Assembly (NCBI RefSeq): GCF_003719305.1
Contig: NZ_RARC01000007.1
Span: 124,001-188,000 of the forward strand
Source of the DNA: Mycolicibacterium stellerae
GTDB lineage: Bacteria > Actinomycetota > Actinomycetes > Mycobacteriales > Mycobacteriaceae
DNA: 64,000 nt
Direction of reading: 5' to 3'
This document shows positions 1 to 7,403 of this stretch, piece after piece. Each line of letters opens with the position of its first letter. Positions within the stretch are counted from its first letter, which is position 1. Both the position numbers and the translations under genes were made by a program. The notes under the pieces are model-generated. The model saw nothing but the letters and a program-made list of their open reading frames with translations. It had not been told where the DNA came from and did not search any database.

Positions 1-368
1 ATCCGGCTCTGCTCGCCGAAGCCCGACGGCACCTGGACTCGATGTCCCGACATCTGGTCGACGACCACTTCGAGGACTTCCACGCGTACCTTGACGCGAA
101 CTACGCGTTCCACGAGGCGATCGTCGCGCTGTCGGGCAACCCGCTGCTGATCGCGGCGTTCGGCTCGCTGAGCGTCAAGAACGTGATGGCGCGCAGTTTC
201 GGCACGACGGCGCAGTCGTCGCACGCATTCCTCGCGGTGCAGCGTGATCTGCTCGTCGCGCTCGAGAACGGCGACGCCGACGGAGCCCGAACGGCGGCGA
301 AGGCCTACTGCGAACTGGCCAAGGCACGGGCCCGTCAACTGCTGGCGCTGACCGGCGGACAGGTCTGA
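1..368 (+). CDS. GntR-family regulator, C-terminal FCD domain (5' end outside window)
   Basis: The reading frame is open from base 3 to the TGA at 366-368, so only the C-terminal ~122 residues are present. They form an all-helical segment with the FCD pattern of FadR-type GntR regulators: a His-containing helix (NYAFHEAIV) that usually supplies a metal or effector ligand, followed by the SGNPLL turn and a final helix rich in Ala and Arg. The DNA-binding winged helix would lie upstream of the window. The stop codon overlaps the start of the cupin gene (TGATG), so the two genes are probably co-transcribed and the regulator may control the cupin. The family call is from pattern; the effector is unknown. 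Confidence 0.75.
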   Translation, partial: PALLAEARRHLDSMSRHLVDDHFEDFHAYLDANYAFHEAIVALSGNPLLIAAFGSLSVKNVMARSFGTTAQSSHAFLAVQRDLLVALENGDADGARTAAKAYCELAKARARQLLALTGGQV

Positions 369-787
369 TGACCGACCGGGTTGGCGTGATCCTGCGGCCG
401 GCGCAGATCCCGGCCCGTCAACGCGGCGGCGGCGCAAGCACCATTCCGCTGGTGTCGCAGCGGGTCGGATCGACCGGTTTCCTCAACGGCATCACCAGGT
501 TCGAGCCGGGCGCAGCGATCGCGGAGCACTTCCACAACTGTGATGAGAGCGTCATGTTGCTGCGGGGAAAGGCCATCGCCCACATCGACGGGGTCGCACA
601 CCGGGTCGGCGTCGGCGACACGTCGTTCATCCCCTCAGGGGTCCACCATTACTTCGAGAACGCGTCGGCCACCGAGGAGATGCAAATCTTCTGGACCTAC
701 GCATCCGTCGACGCGACCCGAACCATCGTCGCCACCGGCGTCACCACCCGCATCGACGAGGAGCACGGAACCGCGGTCAGCGGCTGA
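368..787 (+). CDS. Cupin-domain protein, single domain
   Basis: This 139-residue protein has one small beta-barrel cupin. Cupin motif 1 gives likely metal ligands His54, His56 and Glu60, and motif 2 supplies His93/His94 in PSGVHHYF. Cupins of this size are metal-dependent dioxygenases, isomerases or ligand sensors, and the sequence does not decide between them. The start overlaps the stop of the upstream GntR/FCD gene by one base, which points to a regulator-cupin operon for a small carboxylate or aromatic substrate (inference). Compare RmlC-like and Cupin_2 families; no signal peptide or membrane segment is seen. Confidence 0.8.
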   Translation: MTDRVGVILRPAQIPARQRGGGASTIPLVSQRVGSTGFLNGITRFEPGAAIAEHFHNCDESVMLLRGKAIAHIDGVAHRVGVGDTSFIPSGVHHYFENASATEEMQIFWTYASVDATRTIVATGVTTRIDEEHGTAVSG

Positions 788-829
788 ATTTGAGTGCTTC
801 TACTCAGACATCGGAGCGCAGGTCGGGCC

Positions 830-841
830 TAGATTTGCGGC
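830..841 (+). promoter_or_regulatory. Leaderless promoter -10 element for the acyltransferase gene
   Basis: TAGATT at 830-835 is followed by six bases and then ATG at 842. This is the spacing of mycobacterial leaderless transcripts, where the start codon is the transcript 5' end. No Shine-Dalgarno sequence precedes the ATG, which fits. Confidence 0.6.
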
Positions 842-2185
842 ATGGCCGTGACCGCTTGGTTCCCCTGCCCGGCTGAGGTCGAGGCGAACACTCCCGCGAC
901 GCGGGACCGTGCCATCGACGTCATCAGGATCGTGTCGTTGGTCGGCGTGGTCGTTGGACACACCGTCATGGCGACGAGCATCATCCGCGACGACGTGTTC
1001 ATCTGGAGCAACCTGCTCACCGCCTCCGTCATCTTTCAGGCGCTGACCTGGGTGTTCCAGATCATGCCGCTGTTCTTCTTCGCCGGGGTCGCCGCCTGTG
1101 TCGACTCTTGGCACCCCGCGGCGAGCTGGGGCGACTGGCTGATGCGCCGCTGCACGCGGCTGTACCGGCCGGTGTTCTACTACCTGGCGTTCTGGATCTC
1201 CGCGCTGGCGATACTGCGCTACTTCCTGCCCGAACACGTCTACGACCCGGTCGCGGGGATCTCGATCCAGCTGCTGTGGTTCCTGGGCGCCTATGTGCTT
1301 GTGCTGGCTGCCGTGCCGCTACTTGCGCGCATCACCACGACCGGTCGCCTGATCGGCGCGGTCGCAGGCACGTACGCGTTCATTGCGGTCGTCGACGCTA
1401 TCCGGATCAACACCGACGCGCCCACGGCATTGGGTTATCTCAACCTGGTCGCCTGGTTGATCCCTGGCATGCTCGGCGTCGCCTACCGTCGGCACCTTGT
1501 CGCAGGCCGCTCGGCGCTGGCACTCGGCGGTGTGATGCTGGCCGTCAACCTCGCGCTGATGTGGGTCGGCCCCTACGAACTCAGCCTGGTGGGCATCGAA
1601 ACCCAACAGCTGAAGAACATGACGCCACCGTCGCTGCTGCTGGCCGGCCACGCAATCATGATGTGCGCGTTCGCGATTGCCGCAGTGCCTGCGATCGGGC
1701 GGTGGGCGAGGCGGCCCCGGGTCTGGTGGCTGACCGCCATCGGTAACTCCGGGGCGATGACGCTGTATCTGTGGCACATCCCTGCGCTGCTTTTCATGCA
1801 CCTGGTGTTCGACTACCTCGGCCATCCGCGCTACGAGGCGGGCGCTCCCGGCTTCGTTGCGCTGAGCATCCTGCAGCTGGCCGTCATGGCCGTCCTCGTC
1901 GCGACGGCGTTCGTCGCGCTGCGCCCGTTGGAGAACAACCCGCTTCCGCTGTGGGCCGGCGGCTGTGTGGCCGCTGCGGGTCCGCGCAGTGCGGCGGTCG
2001 GCGTCCTGCTGTGCGTCGCGGGTGCGGCGACGCTGGCGTCGGTCGGCTGGGGCCTCAAGGGACCGGGGCTCTACTGCGTGGCGGTGATGCTGGCGGCGCT
2101 GATCGGTGCCCGGCTTTTGGCCTGTGACCGGCCGGTCGCCGCTCAGCGGGTCTGCGCGGCCAGCCTGCCCGCGAGCACCAGGTAG
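842..2185 (+). CDS. Acyltransferase family 3 integral membrane protein
   Basis: The 447-residue protein has about ten to twelve hydrophobic segments and a short soluble N-terminus. The N-terminal motif Asp26-x2-Arg29 and His40 (VVVGH) matches the conserved Arg/His signature of Acyl_transf_3 enzymes, which transfer acyl groups to extracytoplasmic sugars, lipids or peptidoglycan. FFFAG near residue 80 is also typical. The leaderless promoter fixes the start. The gene converges on the LysE gene with a 43-bp overlap of coding ends. The acceptor is unknown; an envelope glycan or lipid is likely from the family. Confidence 0.8.
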   Translation: MAVTAWFPCPAEVEANTPATRDRAIDVIRIVSLVGVVVGHTVMATSIIRDDVFIWSNLLTASVIFQALTWVFQIMPLFFFAGVAACVDSWHPAASWGDWLMRRCTRLYRPVFYYLAFWISALAILRYFLPEHVYDPVAGISIQLLWFLGAYVLVLAAVPLLARITTTGRLIGAVAGTYAFIAVVDAIRINTDAPTALGYLNLVAWLIPGMLGVAYRRHLVAGRSALALGGVMLAVNLALMWVGPYELSLVGIETQQLKNMTPPSLLLAGHAIMMCAFAIAAVPAIGRWARRPRVWWLTAIGNSGAMTLYLWHIPALLFMHLVFDYLGHPRYEAGAPGFVALSILQLAVMAVLVATAFVALRPLENNPLPLWAGGCVAAAGPRSAAVGVLLCVAGAATLASVGWGLKGPGLYCVAVMLAALIGARLLACDRPVAAQRVCAASLPASTR

Positions 2186-2754
2186 GTGGCGCCGAAGCTG
2201 CGGCGCACCCACGCCACGACGCGGGGGCGACTGAACACCTTCGTGCGGACCGCGGCCGCGAACACCCCGTAGAGGCTGAACACCACCAGCGTCACCCCCA
2301 TGAAGACCGCGCTCAGGTACACCATGCGCGATACCGCACCCGCACTGCCGGCGGGCACGAACTGTGGCAGAAACGCGAAGAAGAAGATCGTCAGCTTGGG
2401 GTTGAGGGTGTTGACCAGAATCCCCGACACGATCACCCGCCACGGCGAAGGCTTCCCGGCTTCGGTGTCGATCGCGAATATCGACTTGTCGCGGAACGTC
2501 TTCCACGCCAGGTACAGCAGGTAGGCCACGCCGAGCCACTTGATGATCGAGAAGGCCACCGCGCTGGCGTGCATGATCGCGGCAAGACCCGCGACCGCCG
2601 CGAACATGTGCGGGACGATGCCGAGCGTGCAGGCAAAAGCCGCCACCAGGCTGGCCTGCCAACCGCGCGAGACCCCCGCCGCCAGCGTGTAGAGCACGCC
2701 TGCGCCCGGCGTCGCCACGACGATGAGCGTGGTCAGCAGGAACTCCGGAGTCAC
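2143..2754 (-). CDS. LysE/RhtB-family amino-acid exporter
   Basis: This 203-residue protein has five to six hydrophobic helices. The N-terminal segment reads like the LysE family (VVATPGAGVLYTLAAG, a variant of the PGP motif), with the conserved NPKLTIFF block in the middle (NTLNPK near residue 115). Members export lysine, threonine, homoserine or similar amino acids across the inner membrane. Length matches the usual 200-210 residues. The start ATG follows an AGGAGG tract. The gene is convergent with the acyltransferase and codirectional with the DUF5302 gene behind it. The substrate cannot be read from sequence. Confidence 0.88.
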   Translation of the reverse strand: MTPEFLLTTLIVVATPGAGVLYTLAAGVSRGWQASLVAAFACTLGIVPHMFAAVAGLAAIMHASAVAFSIIKWLGVAYLLYLAWKTFRDKSIFAIDTEAGKPSPWRVIVSGILVNTLNPKLTIFFFAFLPQFVPAGSAGAVSRMVYLSAVFMGVTLVVFSLYGVFAAAVRTKVFSRPRVVAWVRRSFGATYLVLAGRLAAQTR

Positions 2755-2786
2755 GTCATTCCTCCTGCTCCCCGCGTCCTGTCCGG

Positions 2787-2954
2787 TTAACCGCTCTTGC
2801 GGCGGAATTCCCGACGGCTCTCCAGCGGGCCGTGTGCCTTGGGTTGCTTGTTGCCGCCGTCTCTGTGCTCGGCGCCGCTGGCTGACTTCGCGTTCTTGCG
2901 TTCCAGCGCCTCCCGGAACTTCTTCTTCGTGTCGTCTTCCGGTTCTTTAGCCAT
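2787..2954 (-). CDS. DUF5302 small acidic/basic protein (55 aa)
   Basis: This is a short gene encoding 55 residues. It begins MAKEPEDDTKKKFREALERK and ends HGPLESRREFRRKSG, the conserved layout of the actinobacterial DUF5302 family: a charged helix, a Gly/Asn/Gln linker and the ESRREFRRK tail. It is hydrophilic, with no membrane segment. The start is set by a leaderless promoter (TAAGCT plus six bases). The function of the family is not known to me. It lies between the LysE gene and the Rv1155-like gene on the same strand. Confidence 0.85.
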   Translation of the reverse strand: MAKEPEDDTKKKFREALERKNAKSASGAEHRDGGNKQPKAHGPLESRREFRRKSG

Positions 2955-2966
2955 AGCCGCAGCTTA
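2955..2966 (-). promoter_or_regulatory. Leaderless promoter -10 for DUF5302 gene
   Basis: Read on the minus strand, TAAGCT (2966-2961) and GCGGCT precede the ATG directly. The same 12-mer TAAGCTGCGGCT precedes the GTG of the gene at 55869. Confidence 0.6.
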
Positions 2967-3029
2967 GCGTGGCGACTCAGGCGCCGTCGCGGACTTTCCT
3001 GCCGCCGAACGCGCATGCTTTCCGGCGGC

Positions 3030-3485
<456 letters not shown>

Positions 3486-3528
3486 CGTCGGCCACCGGCG
3501 GGACCGACCCCGATTCGCAGCGCGTACC

Positions 3529-3540
3529 TACTATGGGTGA
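3529..3540 (+). promoter_or_regulatory. Leaderless promoter -10 for the DUF1697 gene
   Basis: TACTAT at 3529-3534, then GGGTGA, then ATG at 3541. The promoter is back to back with that of the Rv1155-like gene, 43 bp away. Confidence 0.65.
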
Positions 3541-4062
3541 ATGACCACGTTCGCCGCCTTCCTACGCGGAGTGAACGTCGGCGGGGTCAACCTGAAGATG
3601 GCCCAGGTCGCCGCCGCGTTGGAGCAAGCCGGTTTCACAAACGTCAAGACGATCCTCGCCAGCGGTAACGTGTTGCTGGAGAGCCGATCTGGCGTCGATG
3701 CAGTTCGTAAGAAGGCCGAGAAGGCGTTGCGCGACGAATTCGGTTACGACGCCTGGGTGCTGGCCTACGACCTGGACACCGTGCGGACGATATCCGACAA
3801 GTTCCCGTTCGAGCGCGAAGTCGATGGACACCACAGCTATGTCACGTTCGTCACCGACGCCGACGTGCTCGACGAACTGGCTGCGCTCGCCAAGGACGCC
3901 GGTCCGGACGAGAAGATCAAGCGGGGTAAGGGTGTCATCTACTGGCAGGTGCCCAACAAGGGCACCCTGGACACCACGATCGGCAAGACGATGGGCAAGA
4001 AGCGCTATAAGTCGTCGACGACGACCCGCAACCTGCGAACGCTCGACAGGCTGCTCAAATGA
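3541..4062 (+). CDS. DUF1697 family protein
   Basis: The 173-residue protein starts with TTFAAFLRGVNVGGVNLKMA, the signature opening of DUF1697 (FLRGINVGG). The SGNVLL block near residue 40 and the Lys-rich tail (TMGKKRYKSSTTTRNLRTL) are also typical. It is soluble, with no signal peptide. The family is widespread, and I know of no firm biochemical role. The last codons overlap the omt-like gene by 4 bp (ATGA), so the two are translationally coupled in a two-gene operon from the leaderless promoter just upstream. Confidence 0.88.
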   Translation: MTTFAAFLRGVNVGGVNLKMAQVAAALEQAGFTNVKTILASGNVLLESRSGVDAVRKKAEKALRDEFGYDAWVLAYDLDTVRTISDKFPFEREVDGHHSYVTFVTDADVLDELAALAKDAGPDEKIKRGKGVIYWQVPNKGTLDTTIGKTMGKKRYKSSTTTRNLRTLDRLLK

Positions 4063-4883
4063 GCAAGGCAGACGGCTCCGCTCTGACCGGGGTCTCCGAG
4101 ACGGCGCTGCTGACGCTGCTGGTGCGGGCCACCGAAGCGCGCAGGCCGGACTCCGTCATCGACGACCCGATGGCGATCAAACTGGTCGACTCGATCGACT
4201 TCGACTTCGGCAAGTTCGGTTTCACCCGACGCCAGGACATGGCGCTGCGGGCGCTGACCTTCGACCAGTACACCCGGGGCTACCTCGTCGACCATCCATC
4301 GGCGACGGTCGTGGCGCTCGCCGAGGGTCTGCAGACCAGCTTCTACCGGCTCGACGCCGCAGGTGTCGGCGACCAGTTCCGTTGGCTCACTGTCGATCTG
4401 CCACCGATCATCGAGCTCCGCGACAGGCTGTTGCCGCACTCAGATCGGGTGGCGATGATTGCGCAGTCCGCGTTGGACTTCAGCTGGATGGATCGGGTGG
4501 ACCCCACCGACGGGGTTTTCATCACGACCGAGGGCCTGCTGATGTATCTGCAGCCAGAGGAGGCCCTTGGCCTGATCGCCGAATGTGCCAAGCGATTCCC
4601 CGGCGGCCAGATGATGTTCGACCTTCCGCCGGTGTTCTTCGCCTGGTGGATTCGCGGCGGCTCACGGGTGTCGCTGCGCTACCGGGTGCCGCCGATGCCG
4701 TTCGTGCTGTCCCCCTCGGATATCGCAAACCTGGTGAACACAGTGCCCGGCATCCGCGCCGTGCATGATCTACCGATGGTGCCGGGCCGCGGCAAACTGA
4801 TCAACGGGTTGATGTGGACTCTGCAGCGAGTCCCGCTTCTCGACCCCCTCCGGCCGGTCGTCACCCTGCTCGAGTTCGGTTAG
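4059..4883 (+). CDS. omt: Class I SAM-dependent O-methyltransferase (LCM/PPM family), omt-like
   Basis: The 274-residue protein has the leucine-carboxyl-methyltransferase-like fold common in mycobacteria (formerly DUF574 and Ppm1-type). It shows an N-terminal [13 protein letters not shown] helix, a DDP motif near residue 36, the IDLPP-type acidic loop ([11 protein letters not shown]) after strand 2, and TEGLLMYL for the post-motif III segment. Position next to the GntR and sirtuin genes and the length of 274 residues fit M. tuberculosis Rv1153c (omt), as recalled. The start overlaps the DUF1697 stop. The methyl acceptor is unknown. The stop overlaps the convergent GntR gene by 4 bp. Confidence 0.85.
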   Translation: MSKADGSALTGVSETALLTLLVRATEARRPDSVIDDPMAIKLVDSIDFDFGKFGFTRRQDMALRALTFDQYTRGYLVDHPSATVVALAEGLQTSFYRLDAAGVGDQFRWLTVDLPPIIELRDRLLPHSDRVAMIAQSALDFSWMDRVDPTDGVFITTEGLLMYLQPEEALGLIAECAKRFPGGQMMFDLPPVFFAWWIRGGSRVSLRYRVPPMPFVLSPSDIANLVNTVPGIRAVHDLPMVPGRGKLINGLMWTLQRVPLLDPLRPVVTLLEFG

Positions 4884-5263
4884 CCGAACGCGGCCTCGAC
4901 GTACTTCAGCGCCTCGCCCTTCGCGATGCCCAGAGCCTTCGCCGCTGTCGCGTAGGTGTGCGCGGCGGTCGCCATCGCGGCGTCGGCCGGATCTGTACGA
5001 GCGACGAAAGTGCCGAAGCGTCCACGTGTTTCGAGAATTCCGGCCGACTCCAGCTCGCGATAGGCGCGGGCGACGGTGTTGACTGCCATGCTCAGCTCCG
5101 ACGCGAGTTCGCGCACTGTCGGCAGTCGTGTTCCCGGTGTCAGCCTGCCATTTCGAATCCCCTCGATGATCTGACTCCTGAGCTGGTCGAACAGCGGTTT
5201 AGCACCGCGCGGATCAGCCTGAACCCATTCCCCCAAATCGGTCACGTGCTCAGTATTGCCCAT
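4880..5263 (-). CDS. GntR-family regulator, YtrA-like, Rv1152 ortholog
   Basis: The 127-residue protein has a winged helix-turn-helix at residues ~12-80 ([42 protein letters not shown]) and a short helical tail, the layout of YtrA-subfamily regulators. The ATG at 5263 is chosen because translation from there begins MGNTEH, just ahead of the conserved region. A CAAAGT box seven bases upstream could make it leaderless, and longer in-frame extensions run into the divergent sirtuin gene. It is divergent from the sirtuin with 18 bp between starts, so it probably controls both (inference). It is homologous by context and length to Rv1152. Confidence 0.85.
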   Translation of the reverse strand: MGNTEHVTDLGEWVQADPRGAKPLFDQLRSQIIEGIRNGRLTPGTRLPTVRELASELSMAVNTVARAYRELESAGILETRGRFGTFVARTDPADAAMATAAHTYATAAKALGIAKGEALKYVEAAFG

Positions 5264-5269
5264 AGGCGT

Positions 5270-5281
5270 TACTTTGGTCAG
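5270..5281 (+). promoter_or_regulatory. Leaderless promoter -10 for the sirtuin, GTG start
   Basis: TACTTT at 5270-5275 plus GGTCAG precedes GTG at 5282. The divergent GntR start lies only 18 bp away, so the two promoters overlap. Confidence 0.55.
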
Positions 5282-5995
5282 GTGCAATTGACGGTCCTCA
5301 GCGGAGCGGGTATCTCCGCCGAGAGCGGGGTTCCAACGTTTCGGGACGTCGAGACGGGGCTGTGGGCGAAGGTCGACCCGTACGAGATTTCCAGCGCCCA
5401 GGGCTGGAGCAGGCATCCGGAGAAGGTCTGGGCCTGGTATCTCTGGCGGCACAACCTCATGCAGGGCGTCGAACCCAACAGCGGGCACCGCGCCGTCGCG
5501 GCGTGGCAGGACCACGCGGAGGTGCATGTCGTCACCCAGAATGTCGATAACCTGCACGAACGTGCCGGCAGCGAGCGGGTCTACCACCTGCACGGCAGCC
5601 TCTTCGAGTTTCGTTGCGACCGTTGCCAACGGGAGTACGTCGGCCGGCTGCCCGATATGCCGGAGCCGGTCGAGACGATGCCGCCGCCCGAGTGTCAGTG
5701 CGGCGGCCTGATCAGGCCCAACGTGGTGTGGTTCGGGGAGCCGCTGCCCGACACCGCGTGGCAGAAGTCCGTCGACGCGGTCAACAACGCCGACGTCGTC
5801 ATCGTGGTGGGCACGTCGTCGATCGTCTACCCCGCCGCCGGGCTGCCTGAGCTGGCGCTGGCCAACGGCATCCCGGTGATAGAGGTCAATCCCGAGCGCA
5901 CACCGCTATCGGATGCCGCGACGGTCACGGTGCGGGAGTCCGCCGCGGGTGCGTTGCCCACCCTGCTGCAACGCCTGCCGTCGCTTCTCGGGTAA
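5282..5995 (+). CDS. NAD-dependent protein deacylase (sirtuin, SIRT5-like class III), Rv1151c ortholog
   Basis: The GTG start at 5282 gives 237 residues, the length recalled for Rv1151c. [15 protein letters not shown] (residues 8-22) binds [15 protein letters not shown] (85-96) follows, and His104 in YHLHGS is the catalytic base. Four zinc cysteines sit at 112, 115, 138 and 140. Tyr53 and Arg56 (WYLWRH) form the YxxR pair that favours succinyl- and malonyl-lysine over acetyl-lysine in class III sirtuins. The enzyme removes acyl groups from lysines using NAD+ in the cytosol. It is divergent from the GntR gene, which is a likely regulator. Confidence 0.93.
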   Translation: MQLTVLSGAGISAESGVPTFRDVETGLWAKVDPYEISSAQGWSRHPEKVWAWYLWRHNLMQGVEPNSGHRAVAAWQDHAEVHVVTQNVDNLHERAGSERVYHLHGSLFEFRCDRCQREYVGRLPDMPEPVETMPPPECQCGGLIRPNVVWFGEPLPDTAWQKSVDAVNNADVVIVVGTSSIVYPAAGLPELALANGIPVIEVNPERTPLSDAATVTVRESAAGALPTLLQRLPSLLG

Positions 5996-6045
5996 TTGCG
6001 ATTCGGCGCGGCAATCGACGCTGAGCGCACGCCAGCGCGCCGAAA

Positions 6046-6702
6046 TCACGAGGCGACGGGCTTGGTTGCGCGACCGATGGTGTACTCCGCCACCGGCGTG
6101 GGAAACCACGCGGGCAGGGCGGGCTCGTTCCGGCTGCGGTCCACCTCGAAGCCGGCGCCGACGATCGACGCCTTCGTGTCGCGATGGGTGTGGCAGTTGC
6201 CCATCATGCGGGGCCACACGGTGGCGTCGGCAACCTTCTGCAGCCGCCCACGGAAGCCGCCGCTTCCGACGTGCTCGAGGAAGCGCAGCTCCCCGCCCGG
6301 GCGCAGAAGCGAAAACAGCTGCCGCAGAACGGTATCCGGATCTTCTATCGAGCAGAGCACCAACGAGCACACGACCGCGTCGAACGGCTCCCCGTCGGTA
6401 CCGCCAAGGTATTTCTCGACGGTGCCTGCGCTCACGGTGACCGGGACAGGCGCCTTCTCCGCCGCCGCCCGCGCATGTGGCTCCAGCCGTCGCTCGGGCT
6501 CGACCGCCACCACCTCGGTCACCGTCGCCGGGTAGTAGGCGAAGTTCGTCCCCGTGCCGGCACCCACTTCCAACACCCGACCGGACAGGCCGGCCAAGTT
6601 CTCCGTCCGCAGGCGCTGAATCTCCTCGGTCTCGTGGCTGGACAGAAACGTCCACAGTCGCGCGAAGAATGGATTGTCGGTGGTGTCACTGGATTCGGTC
6701 AC
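6046..6702 (-). CDS. Class I SAM-dependent methyltransferase, Rv1147-like
   Basis: The 218-residue protein has a Rossmann methyltransferase core: motif I is VLEVGAGTGTNFAYY (residues ~44-58), the acidic loop after strand 2 is VAVEPE, and FDAVVCSLVLCSI is motif II. It resembles the phospholipid/quinone methyltransferase group (UbiE/PmtA-like) and, from order and size, Rv1147. The GTG start overlaps the tetR stop (GTGA), so it is the last gene of mmpL13-tetR-methyltransferase. A lipid acceptor is plausible given the MmpL partner, but this is inference. Confidence 0.83.
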   Translation of the reverse strand: MTESSDTTDNPFFARLWTFLSSHETEEIQRLRTENLAGLSGRVLEVGAGTGTNFAYYPATVTEVVAVEPERRLEPHARAAAEKAPVPVTVSAGTVEKYLGGTDGEPFDAVVCSLVLCSIEDPDTVLRQLFSLLRPGGELRFLEHVGSGGFRGRLQKVADATVWPRMMGNCHTHRDTKASIVGAGFEVDRSRNEPALPAWFPTPVAEYTIGRATKPVAS

Positions 6703-7403
6703 GACTTCCTTTCCGGCTGTTGGCGATTCAGCAGCCAGTCGACGGTCTGCTGAGGTGTCGCGTCGTCATCTTCGACGAGGCCGAGCACGACATGACCCAG
6801 GCACGCCGCCGACAACGTCTGGTCGGCGAATTCCTCGACATCGCCCCACGGCAGATACGGCTTCGAGATCAGCAGTGACGCAACGCCATGCGCGGCGGTC
6901 AGCAGCTGCAGGGCGGCCATCGTCGGATCGCCGGCCCGAAAGATACCCTCCTCGATCAACAACTCCACCGAGTGACGCAGGTGCTGAAACGCCGAGCTGT
7001 TCAGCGTCATGTCGATGTCGCTGCCTGGCCTACCCTCGCCCATCGTGGCGATGCGGTACAGCTCGGGCGTCTGCATGGCGAATCGGACATAGGCCAGGCC
7101 CTGGGCGCGCAGCACCTCGACCGTCGACGGCTGATCTGCGGATACCCGCTGCATCTCCTCGTCGAGCTTCTCGAAATATCGTGCGCACACCGCGTCCAGC
7201 AGCGCGTCCTTGTCGGCGAAGTGCAGGTAGATCGAGGGCGGTGTCACCCCGACCCGCTGCGCCACCGACCGGATCGGCACCGCCTTGGCGTGCCCGGTCT
7301 CCAGCAGCAACTCGGTGGTGGCGTCGAGGATTTCGTCTCGCAACTGCTCACCGGAGCCGCGGGGGGCGCGCCGTCGCTTCAGGGGCTGCAGGGACATCGT
7401 CAC
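6699..7403 (-). CDS. TetR-family transcriptional regulator within the mmpL13 operon
   Basis: The 234-residue protein carries an N-terminal TetR helix-turn-helix (residues ~20-70; RSVAQRVGVTPPSIYLHFADKDALL) and a longer helical C-terminal ligand domain. The N-terminus is basic (LKRRRAPRG). Its GTG overlaps the mmpL13 stop by 4 bp (an ATG lies two codons further in), and its stop overlaps the methyltransferase start. It therefore sits inside the operon it may control. An 8-bp direct repeat upstream of mmpL13 (9724-9745) is a candidate operator. The effector is presumably a lipid or lipophilic compound exported by MmpL13 (inference). Confidence 0.88.
   Translation of the reverse strand: MTMSLQPLKRRRAPRGSGEQLRDEILDATTELLLETGHAKAVPIRSVAQRVGVTPPSIYLHFADKDALLDAVCARYFEKLDEEMQRVSADQPSTVEVLRAQGLAYVRFAMQTPELYRIATMGEGRPGSDIDMTLNSSAFQHLRHSVELLIEEGIFRAGDPTMAALQLLTAAHGVASLLISKPYLPWGDVEEFADQTLSAACLGHVVLGLVEDDDATPQQTVDWLLNRQQPERKS

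Noticed and set aside
4814..5281. In-frame extension upstream of the sirtuin start
   Set aside because: It would overlap the GntR gene and its residues look like antisense coding; the leaderless GTG at 5282 gives the family length.
5996..6045. Possible third copy of repeat family 2 between the sirtuin and methyltransferase genes
   Set aside because: Only a GCGCCGAAATC-like fragment matches; too short to support.
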